This document shows positions 34,638-47,560 of a stretch of DNA of 64,000 nucleotides, one piece after another. The DNA comes from Viola odorata (Eukaryota > Streptophyta > Magnoliopsida > Malpighiales > Violaceae): assembly GCA_963691705.1 (NCBI GenBank), contig OY829542.1:44761105-44825104 (forward strand). The letters are read 5' to 3'. Under the pieces are notes generated by a model. That model did no database searches. It was not told where the DNA came from and worked only from the letters and a program-made list of their open reading frames with translations. A program made the position numbers and the translations under genes. How positions within the stretch are numbered: position 1 is the stretch's first letter; the number at the start of each line of letters is the position of its first letter.

Positions 34638-36296
34638 TGATAGTACGTTTCAGACTCTCGGTTTTACCCTCCTTTCTAGCCCTTTCGGGGGCTCGATGTT
34701 GCTATTTGACCCTCATTTCAATCTTATTTGCAGATTAGCATCAAAGGAGGGAAAAGACCGAAAAGAAGCGATTTTAGAGCATTCCTGAGGAATTCCATTT
34801 TCCAGGCCTAGAAGAAAGAATGTCGTCAAAACCTCGACGCGAACCAGACCAGTGCGCTGTCTCACGGCCTCGACAGTTCTCAACCTTCTTCCAAAGAAAA
34901 CATCTTCTGAGATCCGCCCGGAATCCTAGGCGCTTCCAGAAGGCATCAGGCGTGTCAGGAATCCTAGAATATTCCTTTTGCAAGGACATGTGCTATCACA
35001 CCCTCCTTGCCCTTAGCTGTTTTTGTCTCCTAGCTAGTTTTAGGCTATATAAGCATAGTTTTAGGGTTTTTGTAAGGACGACTATTCCAAGGATATTTTC
35101 TTACATTAGTTTCAGCATTTATTTTCTGGGGATCTTCTCCTCTTGCTACCAAGAGCAGCCTTTGTCAACAACTTTCCTCTTCGATTATTAATTAATCTAC
35201 CGGTTTCCTCTACTCCTTTTTACTTTCTTTATTTTATCATTGTATGATTCTATCTACCTACTGTTTATATTATAGTATGAGTAGCTAAATACCCCTTTCT
35301 TGGTGAAGGGTGTTTCAAGGGTTGTAGGGTTCGGCTAAGAGGTATAATGCATGCTTAACATATTCTCTTGTGACATATAACTATTTACCGATTTAATTCC
35401 ATGTTTGTCTAGAAATGTTAAGAGCTTGATCATTTTTTAGTATTTCTGCATGAGTAACGTCATATTCCAGGGTTATACGTGACGCGAAGCCCTGGAGTTT
35501 GAGCAGACACCTAGGGGAGGCAGCGCGAGAGGCCTCACCTAGGGGAGGCAGCGCGAGAGGCCTCACCTAGGGGTAAACAGTAATCTAGGGTATGTGATAC
35601 GGGTCTGACAAGCCGAGCTGTCGCGCCCTAGATCTGTCTTACCTCCCCTTCATGGGCGTTCTGAATTTAGCCTCCCTACTTCGAGCCCGTGACAGGCCGG
35701 ACGGTCAAGGCTGCCTTTTGATGACAAGGGAGGTAGCTGGGAGGATGGCTGAACGTCAAGGTCACCTCATATGTGGAAACGGGGGGTGACTTTTATCTAA
35801 GAAGGTAAGCAGGGGATGCGGTGTGGAAACGCGGTCCCTATAGCAGATCTGCGCATGAGTCTGGAATACCTCTGCACCGATGATTAGCCGACCTAGAAAA
35901 CAACCCAAGGGAGCACCTTTCGCTAAGATCTCGTCCTATTTGATTAATATCTTTTTCATTACTTTTCTTGCATTCGATCTGTTTACATCTTTTGCCCTGG
36001 ATTACAATTTACATCTCTTGCCCTGGATTACGATTTACTTTCGTGCCCTAGATAAGTACTTTCCAATTCTGTTTTGTTAGCTCCCACACTCTGCGTTGAT
36101 TAATTTGTTAATCAACATAAACCCCCCCCCCCCTCGTAGTGTTACTTTGGTTTGATCTGTTGCATATTGGCTTGTCATACATCTTTATTAGCAAATTAGC
36201 CCTTCAATCTCTGTGGTTCAACCCTGTCTTGCTCTGTACACATTAATTTGTGCATCTAGGCACCAGGAAAATATTAGTATATTTGAGTGATGATCA
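34638..36296 (+). repeat. 5' LTR of element C (1659 bp)
   Basis: Opens TGATAG and closes GATGATCA. A 28 bp unit (CCTAGGGGAGGCAGCGCGAG...) is tandemly doubled at about 35510-35570 but single in the 3' LTR, which explains most of the length difference. TATA box TATATAAG at 35046-35053, followed by CATAGTTTTAGGGTTTTTG. A C13 homopolymer lies near 36122. Confidence 0.95.
35046..35053 (+). promoter_or_regulatory. TATA box of the element C 5' LTR
   Basis: TATATAAG in AGGCTATATAAGCATAG. The copy in the 3' LTR is at 46061-46068. The same block (TATTTAAG) is present in the Athila-type fragment at 21000. Confidence 0.65.
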
Positions 36297-36301
36297 AATT
36301 T

Positions 36302-36319
36302 TGGCGCCGTTGCCAGGGA
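36302..36319 (+). promoter_or_regulatory. Primer-binding site of element C
   Basis: TGGCGCCGTTGCCAGGGA, six bases after the 5' LTR. It is the form commonly seen in Athila elements and attributed to tRNA-Asp priming. Confidence 0.85.
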
Positions 36320-36354
36320 TTGAACGGTACTGATTTTGTTTTTATTTTTCTTGT

Positions 36355-38367
36355 ATGACCAGGAGATTTGCCCCCGATCTACTCCCTCTAGACCTCGAGT
36401 TGACCAGAACAGAAAGAGGACTTCGTAGGCAAGCTCAAGGAACATCTGCTCATCATAGAGTGATCCCACATCCTGCCCTCGACGGATCCCCTTCTAATTT
36501 GGCTAACCAGGAACACCAGCTTTTCGTAGACCTGACCTTTCTCCATCGTAACCCCAAAACCCCCATACCAGACCACTTTAATTTTCCAGCAATGGATGAC
36601 CTAGCCAACAATGACAACCGTAACAACCGTGAGAACCACGAAAATCAACCACTACCCCCAGACCAACAAACCATCGACAATTTCCATGCAACCCCCGATA
36701 TGGCCAGTAGCTGCATTGACTGGCCCAACGTCCCTAATGACTGGACTCTGAAGTCAGCCGTACTTCATCATCTGCCTACTTTTCGAGGGGTAGCCAAGGA
36801 AAATGCTCTTCGCCATCTTCAACAGCTTCACTCTATTTGCGAGGCCATGAAACCCGCCAACGTTAGTATTGAGCAGGCCAAGCTTCGCGCATTCCAGTGG
36901 TCTCTCAAAGATGATGCCCTAGATTGGTATTACGACCTTCCTGCAAGATCTATTCGTTCTTGGGCAGACATGTCAAAAATCTTCACTGAGAAGTACTACC
37001 CGACTTCTATCTCCAACACCACGCGTAAGCAACTCGTCTCCATTGTTCAGAAGAAAGAAGAGACTCTAGCCCAGTACTATGAGAGATTCCAGAAGATGCA
37101 ATCTAGCTGTCCAGCTCACAATCTTACCGAGCACGGTCTTGTTCAATATTTTTGTGAAGGCCTCAAAGCTCATGATAAGGCGTTGTTTAATGCAGCTGCC
37201 AATGGATCCCTGACTGCTCTAACTCCAAGAGCCGCTCGAGCAACAATAGAGCTCATGGCCAAGAATGCCTCTGACGACCTTGCCAACAATCCAGGTCAGG
37301 ATGTCCAAGTAGCTTCCCTTCAAATATCCTCTCTCACAGGAATGTTCTAAAACTTCATAACCGGACAACCCGCACCTGTCAAGGTCTGCCAGATATGCAA
37401 TTTCGTGGATCACCCCACTAATGTATGTCCCCATATTCCGGAGGAAATACAAGTGAATGTTGCCGGCCAATTTATTCCAGTTTCTTACGCTCAGACTTAC
37501 AACCAAGGTTGGAAACAACCAAACCAAGGATGGGTCCTAAACACTCAGCTTTCGGGGCCTAGCCATCAACCACACCAGAACCCCTATAGAAACCCCCCTC
37601 CTAATATGCCAAATTTCAGACCTCGACCCACATTTCATCAGAACTAGTATCAACGCCAACATCCTCAGGATCAGACCTTTGTCCATCCTCCAGATCAGAC
37701 TTTTATCCAGCCCCCGACTGCTGAGATGCCTAAGAATCCCGAGCAGCAGAAAGAAATAGATGAACTTAAGAAGCAAATGAGTGCCCTGACTGCCAAATTG
37801 CAAGAGTTAACAAATCATGGCAGACTGCCACCCTAGACCGAAACAAATCCCAAGCACAATGTCTGCGCATTAACTTTGCGTAGTGGAACAACTTTGAACC
37901 CACCAGAGCTTCCAGCCCAAGATATTGAAAATTCTCCAGAGGCCGAAATCCGGCCTAAACCTAGAACAAAGCTCCCCAAAGTCCCTAGATTCATGGAAGT
38001 TAAAGAAGACAGAATCCGCTCCCCCAGTGGTTCACCACTGAATGACCCCAACCCACCAGAATTTACTCAAGAGTACATTCATAAGATTCTCGAGCCCCCG
38101 TTCCCTCACAGATTGGTCAAGGCCAAGAAAGATAAGAAGGATCACGATATCTTTGAAATGTTCAGTAAAGTGGTTGTCAACATCCCTCTTCTCCAGGCCG
38201 TAAAGAATGTCCCTCGCTATGCCAAATTCCTGAAGCAATTATGCACGAACAAAAACAAGTTCGCCGAAGTTAACAAGATCAGCGTAGGGGCCAACTCGTC
38301 TGCACATATCCAGCGTCGAATCCCTCCGAAATGCAAAGACCAAGGCATGTTCATTATCCCTTGTTGA
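36355..38367 (+). pseudogene. gag: gag of element C (Athila)
   Basis: The ATG at 36355 is the first in frame after the primer site. The retrotransposon gag domain covers about 36740-37200 (LHHLPTFRGVAKENALRHL, ALDWYYDLPARSI, YYERFQKMQSSCPAH). After a TAA at 37348-37350 a classical zinc knuckle follows, CQICNFVDHPTNVC (C-X2-C-X4-H-X4-C, about 37384-37425). Then comes a Pro/Gln/Asn-rich tail with stops at 37645 and 37834, and a Pro/Lys-rich linker up to TGA 38365-38367. All these pieces are in one frame, so the damage is by point nonsense only. Confidence 0.9.
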
Positions 38368-41300
38368 ATCGGAACAGTCGATATTGGCAAGGCCATGTGT
38401 GACCTCGGAGCAGGAATTAATGTCATGCCCTTGATAATTTACCACAGTCTAGGCCTCGAGCCTCTCGTGCCCATAGACCTCGCCATCCAGCTTGCTGACC
38501 GCTCTATCATCTACCCCGAGGGGATAATCAAGGATGTCTTGGTCCAAGTGGGAGAATTCTTGTTCCCTGCGGATTTTTATGTGATTGCAATGGAGAACGA
38601 AGACTCCACCAAATCCACAAATGTCCTTCTAGGCTGCCCATTTCTGGCCACAGCCTGAGCAAAGATTGATGTTCATGATGCCACCATCTCCCTCAAATTT
38701 GATGGAGAGATCATCAAATTCAATATGCTAGAAGCCATGCGATACCCCTCTGAATTTTCTAGTGTGAATTATGTTGATATTGTTGACCCCATTATAGGGG
38801 AGATTGATGACATATATTCTACTGACCCCTTGCAATTTGCCCTTGACAGGAGTCTGACGCCATCTCTTCTAGATGTCGTGGCCTCGACGCTTCCTATTCC
38901 ATCTGAATTACACTCTGTCGTCGATGCCCTAGAAGAATGCGATGTTGCTCAGTATGAGTCTCCGAATCAGTCTCCTGAATATCCAGGCCATGCTAAGTTA
39001 TTTCCCTCTATTGATCAGGCTCCAGCCCTAGATCTGAAGCCACTGCCTACCCATTTGAAATATGCTTATCTAGGCCCCGATAACTCTCTACCTGTCATTA
39101 TCTCCAACAAGCTCGAAGACCTCGAGGAGTCCAAGTTAGTTTCCTTGCTAAGGAACTTCAGATAAGCCATAGGATGGACCATTGCGGACATTAAGGGCTT
39201 GTCTCCAGCGTTGTACACTCATCACATCCACCTAGAAGACGCGAGCAAGACCATTCGCCAGCCCCAGCGGCGACTTAATCCGCCTATGATGGAAGTGGTA
39301 AAGAAAGAGATTCTCAAGTTGTTAGATGCGGGAGTTATCTACCCCATCTCAGATAGCCCTTGGGTCAGCCCTATCTAGGTCGTGCCCAAGAAAATAGGCA
39401 TAACTATCACCATCGGTTAAGATGGCGAATCCATTCCTACCCAGATCCAGAATGGGTGGAGAGTGTGTATTGACTACCGTCGATTGAATTCCGCTACCAG
39501 GAAGGATCATTTTCCCTTGCCCTTCATCGATAAGATGCTAGAATGCTTCGCCGGTAAAGCCCACTATTGCTGTCTAGACGGTTACTCCGGATTCCATCAG
39601 ATCCCAGTTGCTCCTGAAGACCAGGAAAAGACCACCTTTACCTGCCCTTTCGGGACCTTCGCGTATAGACGCATGCCCTTCGGTCTGTGCAACGCCCCTG
39701 CCACTTTCCAACGATGTATGGTCAGCATTTTCTCTGAACTAGTTGAAGATGGAATCGAATTCTTCATGGATGACTTCACCGTCTATGGGAATTCTTTTGA
39801 AGAATGCATGAACAATCTGAAAAGGTGCCTAGAGCGCTGCATTGAGACGAATCTTGTCCTGAATTTTGAAAAATGTCACTTCATGGTGGATCGAGCCCTG
39901 GTACTTGGTCATGTTATCTCGCCCAAGGGAATTGAGGTTGACAAAGCCAAGATAGAAGTAATAGAATCCCTGCCCTACCCATCCTGTGTCCGCGATGTGA
40001 GATCTTTTCTAGGCCATGCTGGTTTCTACCGAAGGTTCATTAAGGATTTTTCCAATATTGCCCAACCCATGTGTCACTTGCTCCAGAAGGACGTGTCCTT
40101 TGATTTCAGCGAGGCCTGCAAAACCGCTTTTGAACTTCTCAAGAACAAACTTATCTCGGCCCCGATTATTCGAGCCCCCGACTGGACACTACCTTTCGAG
40201 GTCATGTGTGATGCCAGTAATCAGGCCATAGGTGCCGTTTTGGGTCAGAAGAAGGATAAAGAGACCCATGTCATCTATTATGCTTCCAAGCTGCTAGACT
40301 CGTCCCAGCAGAACTACACTACCACAGAAAAAGAACTTCTGGCCGTAGTCTATGCCTAGACAAGTTCAGACAATATCTGCTAGGCACTCATGTCCTCGTC
40401 TACTCTGACCATTCTGCCCTTCGGTGTTTGTTGACTAAAGTCGATGCCAAACCACGGCTTATTTGTTGGATCTTGCTCCTACAAGAATTTGATATCGCTA
40501 TCAAAGATAAAGCAGGAAAAGAAAACCTTGTGGCAGATCACTTGAGTAGACTTCCAGCCCAAGAAGATAATTCGCTTGAGCCAATCCGGGATACTTTTCC
40601 AAACGAGCAATTATGTCTAGCCCAAGCTGTTTATTCCCCATGGTTTTCCGATATTGCAAAGTTTTGTGCTACTGGCACTTACCCAGCTGATGCCACTCCC
40701 TCTGAATGCAACAAAATCAGAAGACAAGCAAAATACTACATATGGGACAACCCCTACCTATGGAAGCACTGTTCGGATCAGATCATTCGTAGATGTGTAA
40801 CCATGGATGAGGTGCCCTCGATCCTTAAATTCTGCCATTCAGAAGGAGGTCATTTCGCGGCCAAGAAAACTGCCCTGAAGGTTCTGGAAGCTGGTCTGTA
40901 CTGGCCCACTATTTTCAAGGATAGTTACATATTTTGCGCTTCATGCCCCCGATGTTAGGCCACAGGAAATATCGGGGCCAGAAATCAGATGCCCTTGACA
41001 AACATTATTGCTTGCGAGATCTTTGATATCTGGGGTATAGACTTTATGTGCCCTTTTCCCAATTCCTTTGGCAACATCTACATCCTTCTGGCCATCGATT
41101 ATGTCTCTAAATGGGTCGAGGCCAAGGCTACTCGAACGGACGATTCCAAGGTGGTCGTGAATTTCCTCCGCACCAATATCTTCAACCGGTTTGGTACAGC
41201 TAGAGCGCTGATCAGCGATAGGGGTACCCACTTTTACAACCGTGTTGTGTCCTCTCTTTTGACAAAGTATGGAGTCCACCACAGAACATCCACTGCTTAT

Positions 41301-41930
41301 CACCCTTAGACTAACGGTCAAGCTGAGGTCTCGAACCGTGAGATCAAATCCATTCTTGAGAAGACCGTTAACCAGTCCAGGAAGGATTGGAGTTTGAAAC
41401 TGGGTGATGCTCTCTGGGCCTATCGTACAGCTTTCAAGACCCCGATAGGAATGACCCCTTACAGACTTGTTTATGGAAAGTCGTGCCATCTCCCAGTGGA
41501 GATAGAGCACAAGGCTTTTTGGGCTATCAGAAAAGTGAACACAGATCTAAGCCTCGCTGACCAACACAGGCGTTTGCAAATCTAAGAGCTAGAAGAATTG
41601 AGGGACGATGCTTATGAGAATGCCCTGCTCTATAAGGGTAAGACAAAAGCTTATCATGACCGGCACCTTCGTCCCAAAACATTCTTAGTCGGACAGCAAG
41701 TCTTGTTGTACAACTCACGCCTGTAACTCTTTGCTGGGAAGCTAAAATCCAAATGGTCAGGACCTTTCGTGGTCACGACAATCTACACCCATGGGGCAGT
41801 TGAAATTCAGAACCCGGTCACAGGAATCATCTTTAAGGTCAGTAGGCAGAGACTGAAGCCCTTCTATGAAGGTTTCCAGCCCTCGGTTGTTGAGGAGGCT
41901 ATGGTGGATGTCCCACCTGTCCAGACCTAG
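38368..41930 (+). pseudogene. pol: Protease-RT-RNase H-integrase of element C (Athila pol)
   Basis: Same frame as gag up to 40359. Protease MCDLGAGINVMP at 38395-38430. RT has WRVCIDYRRLN (about 39454), MPFGLCNAPATFQR and the catalytic FMDD at 39763-39774. RNase H begins at CDASNQAIGAVLGQ (about 40207). A frameshift lies at about 40357-40363; the rest is in another frame. Integrase zinc motif at about 40833-40958, ending CPRC then TAG. The DDE core has WGIDF (about 41028), SDRGTHF (about 41215) and [10 protein letters not shown] (about 41315). Stops: 38656, 39163, 39376, 39418, 40956, 41307, 41583, about 41724. No second RNase H, unlike A, B and D. Confidence 0.92.
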
Positions 41931-42215
41931 AGTATCAAAGCACGTCGAGGTCCCGACGAGTAAATGGACCACGCTGGAGGCATTTGATATGCCGTCTAAA
42001 TCCTTTCTCTCTCCCTTATCTTCTCTCTACCTTTTTGGATTCTCTGATTTTATTTGATTTTATTCCCAGGTTTTGTTAATTGTATATATCCCTTTCACCT
42101 ATGATTTTATTCCTTTTATTTAGCATTAACTCACCTTTATTCTCTCTTTTTGTCCATATCTTATATCAACCGACTCCCTTTTTGAAATTTAAAAGTTGTT
42201 CTCCTTTTTAGGCAG

Positions 42216-43957
42216 TTGAGATACGCGTGGGCCGTCGTGCTCCACGCCCAGGGCGCCACGTGGCCTGACAAGCGCAGCAAAGGCAGGCCTCATAAATACA
42301 AAAGCTCTACATCAACCAAGCAGTCCCCCCTTGATGCGGTCGTCAATCATTTCCTAGCTCCTCAGCCTGCCTTAACGGTGGAGGAGGTCTTCAAGGACAT
42401 CCTAATCTCTGACGAAGAAGCCGAGGTCATGGAGGACCAAACAGAGACTGGTATTGGCCAGGAGAATGAAAACCCCGAGGTCATGGAGGAGGGAACGGGA
42501 GAAAGTGGAGAAGCGGAGAGCAGCGGAGGAGATGAAGAGGAGGAAGATCTCGAGGCCCAGGAAGCTACAGAGGAGGCGGAGAGAAAGCAGAAAGCAGTCG
42601 CGGCAAGATCAGCGGCTAAGAAAGGAAAATCCAAAGCTGAGGCCAAACCAGAGCAGCCAGCTGCAGTTGATACACCAGTAAGCCTCAAGAGGAAACTTTC
42701 AGCCACCAGTACCGGCAAGCCCTCGGGTTCCAAGAAGCCTCGGGCCCCCAAAACAGATGATGATGTCGAGGTCGAGACCCCAGCGCCTTCATCCATCCCC
42801 AGATCCAGCTCACAACAGGTGACTTCTGACCTTTCCACACCCTATGAATGGATTGTCTTTAATGATAAACCTTCTCTTGACAAGTTAACTATGCTGAATT
42901 CCAAGGGCGTTAGCTCATGTGCGCGCCTGGATTTTGATTTTCTTGCTAAGATGGGCATTGAGTCCAAGATCAGGGAGTATGTAACCAACATTGGTTGGGA
43001 GTCTCTGTTCTATTTGGAACACCCAACCTTTGTCGAGCTTTCCCTTGAGTTTTTTACTACATTCTGGGTAGATGACACTTTTAGGCCCAAGGGCAAGGTC
43101 GGTCCGAACTCCTCTACCCTCGATTTGATCAACTTTAGGCTAGCTAACAAATGGGAGCATCTGACCCTGGGTGAATTTAATTGCTGGTTAGGATTTATCA
43201 CTAAGGATGAACTGAACACCCCTCTGTACAAGAATGCCTTGACTGTTATCCTTCTGTTTTTGATGCCACTGCTGCTTTTCGTGAGCTAACCAATAAGCCT
43301 ACAATTAAGAAAGATCCTAAAGGTAGTAAAGCCCATGAAATCGTTGATCCTGCCCTGCGTATCCTGCACCGGTATCTGGCCCTCACCTTTTCAGCAAGAT
43401 TTGGTTCCTCGGGACAGATATCTGTGCAGGAACCTTTCTTTTTATGGTGCATGAAACACAAACGTAGGGTCAATCTTGGTTTTTGGGTAGCTTCGGGCGT
43501 TTTACATGTATTAAATGGTGGCCGTGGACCTATTTTTGGATCCCTTATCTCCCTATTTGCTGTGAAGATACGTAGGATTGACCTGGCTGCTAGTAACCTT
43601 TCTGTGGATTTGGATATCCGAACCTTGGATGTCATGGGCCATTTGTGTCTCTCACGTGGTGTGTTGAGTTTTTATCTAGGTTGTGCCCCAGCAGCAGAGA
43701 AGGTTTTCGGGACCAAGAACGGTGGCATCTTTGACTATCCAGATCTTTCGGATCCCCACTCCAATGCCATTCCTCCAACCCCCGAAAAACAAGTGCCCCA
43801 AGCGGAAGCAGTTCGTCAAGCCAACGCGGCATTAGCAAGCCAGCCCCCGATACCTCTCATCGTCTATGATTCGACCCAGAAGAGACTTCTCCAGTTCATT
43901 CTGCGGGAACTTCAGGCTTTGACGGCTGAAGTTGCCCGTAGAAATTTGCCACCCTAG
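42216..43957 (+). pseudogene. Env-position ORF of element C (Athila-type extra ORF), one frameshift
   Basis: Large ORF between pol and the 3' LTR, where Athila elements carry an env-like gene. The N-terminal third is acidic and Ala/Glu/Lys-rich, with basic clusters (RKQK, KKGKSK, GSKKPRAPK) suggesting nuclear localisation. The middle holds a conserved-looking globular part (YEWIVFNDK..., YVTNIGWESLFYLEHPTF, LGEFNCWLGF) of the type found in Athila ORF proteins. A frameshift near 43236 moves the frame; it then stays open to TAG 43955-43957 with no further stop. I see no convincing signal peptide or transmembrane helix, so 'envelope' is a positional label only. It is less damaged than gag-pol. 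Confidence 0.75.
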
Positions 43958-45638
43958 TAACCCACCCCCGAACATTTTCATCTCTCCAGCCCCCGAAAGG
44001 GGCACTAAACAGTTTTAATGTTTTTATTACTATGCTGTACTTATACTTCTTAAACTCCTTTTTATTCTCTCCCCGCATTGAGGACAATGCGCTGCCTAAG
44101 TGTGGGGAGGGAATTATTTATTCATTTTGCTTGTGTGATTGCATGTTTATTTTCACGTTTGCTGCATGATTGCATGATCTTCGAATTTTATTTTTAGCCA
44201 TGCTAGGAAAATTTTCCCACTATCAGTTTTCAAACCCTCATTTTTGGCATGCGTTTTTCAACTTTCGATGCATAGAAGAAGCATGGCATCCATCGCACCT
44301 ACGCCTGAACATGCATTTTTAGACCTGCTAGCCCTTATACCCATATCTAGGCAACAACACCAGAAGTCACAATTTGATCCCGTGAGCATATTTGAGCTTC
44401 ATGCCCTTTTATTTTTGAGAAAAATGCTTAGCTAGGCACAATCTAGGTTTGCATGATATCCCTGGGTATAGTCACTGTTAGGACATGGGAAAGCTTAGAT
44501 ATGACAGAAAACTTCGCATCAATGTCTCTTTCTTTCTCTTCTTCCCCCCTCTCTCTCTTTTCTTTTCGAGCCCCCGACATTCCTCTTTTTTTCATACTCT
44601 TTCCTAACCATTCGTCTTTTCTTGATCTTTTTCCTTGGCAGGTGAGGTAGCGATTATTGAGGGTAACGTCGAGGGCTAGACACCTAAAGTGCGCAGACAA
44701 GTTCAAGTATGGGGAAGGAAGACAAAAGCAAAAGACTTCAGAGCAGAAAGCAGGAATCTAGGGGAAGAAAAAAAGTAAAAGCTCGAAAGAGTTTTGAGCC
44801 CTAGACCATTCAGACAATTCGAGCCCCAGAAACATTCAAGTGTGGGGAAGCAAAAAAGAAGTCACCATCGATGCTGGAAGCAGATCAAGGGCAAGCGCTG
44901 AGCGGAAGATCAAAAGTTTCACGCCCTGGTAGAATCAAAAGTTTTGCTGCATGTTCGTGCCCTCTTATATAAAAAAAAAATACATTTAAATTTCAAAATA
45001 AGAGGAGAAGGGCACCGAACGTCCAAGTAAAAGCATCCGCATCCGAAGCCTCAATAAGAAGACTTTCCTGCCCCCGAATCATCTCGTGCCCTCGATGAAA
45101 GTTGCCTCGCCACTTCGCTTTTTCCCAGCCAAGGGATCCAATCATGTTTTGCCTGGTTCTTTCTTTTCCTTCCTTCTTTTCTCCCCTCTTTCTCTTCTGT
45201 ACATCTCCTACTTCTCTCTTCCACATTTCTAGATCTTCCGATCCTGTTTCTTTCTATTTGCTGATGCGTCGCTTTTCCGATCGTTGATTGCCCATGCATG
45301 TGTTCTACAGTACTCGGATTGACGTTCAAACCATGCCTGTGTTGTGTTATTTGCATTCCTGAGTGATAGCCTAAAACACATATTTTATTCTGAGTAGGAG
45401 TGCAAATACACATCTTTGTGAGGACTGCTGGTGAATAGGCTAGATATGGAAAATTCTGGTTGATAGGGTCGTTATTCTAATCAGCCAGATGCAGGTGCTT
45501 TTCTAGGTCTGGATTTGTTCTGGTTGGGTATAGTTTGTAGGATGGCGTGCCAATTCTAGGTGTTGGGAGTTGATTATGTACGTTTATGAATGAGGTGGCT
45601 TTCCAATTTTGTTTATGCTCAAGGGCGAGCATAGAGGC
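43958..45638. other. 3' non-coding region of element C with repeated PPT-like motifs
   Basis: No credible ORF. The palindrome CATTGAGGACAATG lies at 44076-44089, followed at 44097 by AAGTGTGGGGAGG. Similar AAGT(G/A)TGGGGA(A/G)G motifs recur at about 44706 and 44838, and the last (GCAGTGTGGGGATG) abuts the 3' LTR. GAGCCCC(C/A)GA words recur. Confidence 0.65.
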
Positions 45639-45652
45639 AGTGTGGGGATGTT
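45639..45652 (+). promoter_or_regulatory. Polypurine tract of element C
   Basis: AGTGTGGGGATGTT immediately before TGATAG of the 3' LTR. Confidence 0.7.
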
Positions 45653-47285
45653 TGATAGCAAGTTTCATACTCTCGGTTTTACCCTCCTTTCTAGCCCTTT
45701 CGGGGGCTCGATGTTGCTATTTGACCCTCATTTCAATCTTATTTGCAGATTAGCATCAAAGGAGGGAAAAGACCGAAAAGAAGAGATTTTAGAGCATTCC
45801 TGAGGAATTCCATTTTCCAGGCCTAGAAGAAAGAATGTCGTCAAGACCTCGACGTGAACCAGACCAGTGCGCTGTCTCAAGGCCTCGACAGTTCTGAACC
45901 TTCTTCCAAAGAAAGCATCTTCTGAGATCCGCCTGGAATCCTAGGCGCTTCTAGAAGGCATCAGGCGTGTCAGGAATCCCAGAATATTCCTTTTGCAAGG
46001 ACATGTGCTGTCACGCCCTCCTTGCCCTTAGCTGTTTTTGTCTCCTAGCTAGTTTTAGGCTATATAAGCATAGTTTTAGGGTTTTTGTAAGGACGGCTGT
46101 TCCAAGGATATTTTCTTACATTAGTTTCAGCATTTATTTTCTGGGGATCTTCTCCTCTTGCTACCAAGAGCAGCCTTTGTCAACAACTTTCCTCTTCGAT
46201 TATTAATTAATCTACCGGTTTCCTCTACTCCCTTTTTACTTTATTTATTTTATCATTGTATGATTCTATCTACCTACTGTTTATATTATAGTATGAGTAG
46301 CTAAATACCCCTTTCTTGGTGAAGGGTGTTTCAAGGGTTGTAGGGTTCGGCTAAGAGGTCTAATGCATGCTTAACATATTCTCTTGTGACACATAACTGT
46401 TCACCGATTTAATTCCATGCTTGTCTAGAAATGTTAAGAGCTTGATCATCTTTTAGAATTTCTGCATGAGTAACGTCATATTCCAGGGTTATACCTGACG
46501 CGAAGCCCTGGAGTTTGAGCAGACACCTAGGAGAGGCAGCGCGAGAGGCCTCACCTAGGGGTAAACAGTAATCTAGGGTATGTGATACGGGTCTGACAAG
46601 CCGAGCTGTTGCGCCCTAGATCTATCTTACCTCCCCTTCATGGGCGTTCTGAATTTAGCCTCCCTACTTCGAGCCCGTGACAGGCCGGAAGGTCAAGGCT
46701 GCCTTTTGATGACAAGGGAGGTTGCTGGGAGGATGACTGAACGTCAAGGTCACCTCATATGTAGAAACGGGGGGTGACTTTTATCTAAGAAGGTAAGCAG
46801 GGGATGCGGTGTGGAAACGCGGTCCCTATAGCAGATATGCGCATGAGTCTGGAATACCTCTGCACTGATAATTAGCCGACCTAGAAAACAACCCAAGGGA
46901 GCACCTTTCACTAAGATCTCGTCCTATTTGATTAATATCTTTTTCATTACTTTTCCTGCATTCGATCTATTTACATCTCTTACCCTGGATTACAATTTAC
47001 ATCTCTTGCCCTGGATTACGATTTACTTCCGTGCCCTAGATAAGTACTTTCCAATTCTATTTTGTTAGCTCCCACACTCTGCGTTGATTAATTCGTTAAT
47101 CAACATAAACCCCCTCCTCCCCCCGTAGTGTTACTTTGGTTTAATCTGTTGCATATTGCCTTGTCATACATCTTCATTAGCAAATTATCCCTTCAATCTC
47201 TGTGGTTCGACCCTGTCATACTCTGTACACATTAATTTGTGCATCTAGGCACCAGGAAAATATTAGTATATTTGAGTGACGATCA
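45653..47285 (+). repeat. 3' LTR of element C (1633 bp)
   Basis: Same ends as the 5' LTR, a single copy of the 28 bp unit, a TATA box at 46061-46068, and the duplication ATGCC directly after it. The short ORFs present in both LTRs are not treated as genes. Confidence 0.95.
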
Positions 47286-47560
47286 ATGCCCTTTATCTCG
47301 CAAGCACGAAGAAAGGTATAAATTCCACACCAGGAGGAAGGAGTTATCTGAGCCAAATTAATATCATATTGGCGCAACAATTTCTCTACTGAAGTATGAA
47401 CTGGGAAATGAAAGCCATAAAGGAACATCTTAAAGTAAACCATTCTATAGTTTATCCACAGTGGATCATGAAGCCGCAGACCATCATCAGAAATGATAAC
47501 GGAATAACTAGGGGGAAAAGAGATACCATGACTCTCTAATTCAGCCTTCAGAACCGTTTC
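47286..47560 (-). pseudogene. Antisense gene 2 of element B, 5' part
   Basis: Read on minus: FLETVLKAELESHGISFPPS, then YFKMFLYGFHFPVHTSVEKLL, DINLAQITPSSWCGIYTFLRACEIKGI, at which point element C interrupts; the protein continues at 34637 downward. It matches antisense gene 2 of D residue block by residue block. Upstream (47561-47650) the frame contains stops, and no clean ATG equivalent to D's MSSTAENP is left. The domain is of the PF04195-like type. Confidence 0.75.

Larger units (their letters stand above)
34638..47285 (+). mobile_element. Element C: complete Athila-lineage LTR retrotransposon, 12.65 kb, inserted in element B
   Basis: Two LTRs (34638-36296, 45653-47285) with TGAT...ATCA ends, flanked by the 5 bp duplication ATGCC (34633-34637, 47286-47290). 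A primer-binding site, gag-pol and a large ORF in the env-like position follow in Athila order. The copy is dead: many stops and two frameshifts. About 16 differences in the first ~480 bp of the two LTRs (around 3%), so it is clearly older than element D. It splits antisense gene 2 of element B. Confidence 0.95.

Noticed and set aside
34820..35191. 123-codon ORF in the element C LTR, repeated at 45967-46206
   Set aside because: Lies in the LTR and leader; a shared ORF is expected from LTR identity. No domain, and the reading frames differ in length.
42362..42838. 158-codon minus-strand Ser/Ala-rich ORF opposite the Athila env-position ORF
   Set aside because: Mirror of the acidic, Glu/Ala-rich plus-strand coding sequence; no independent support.
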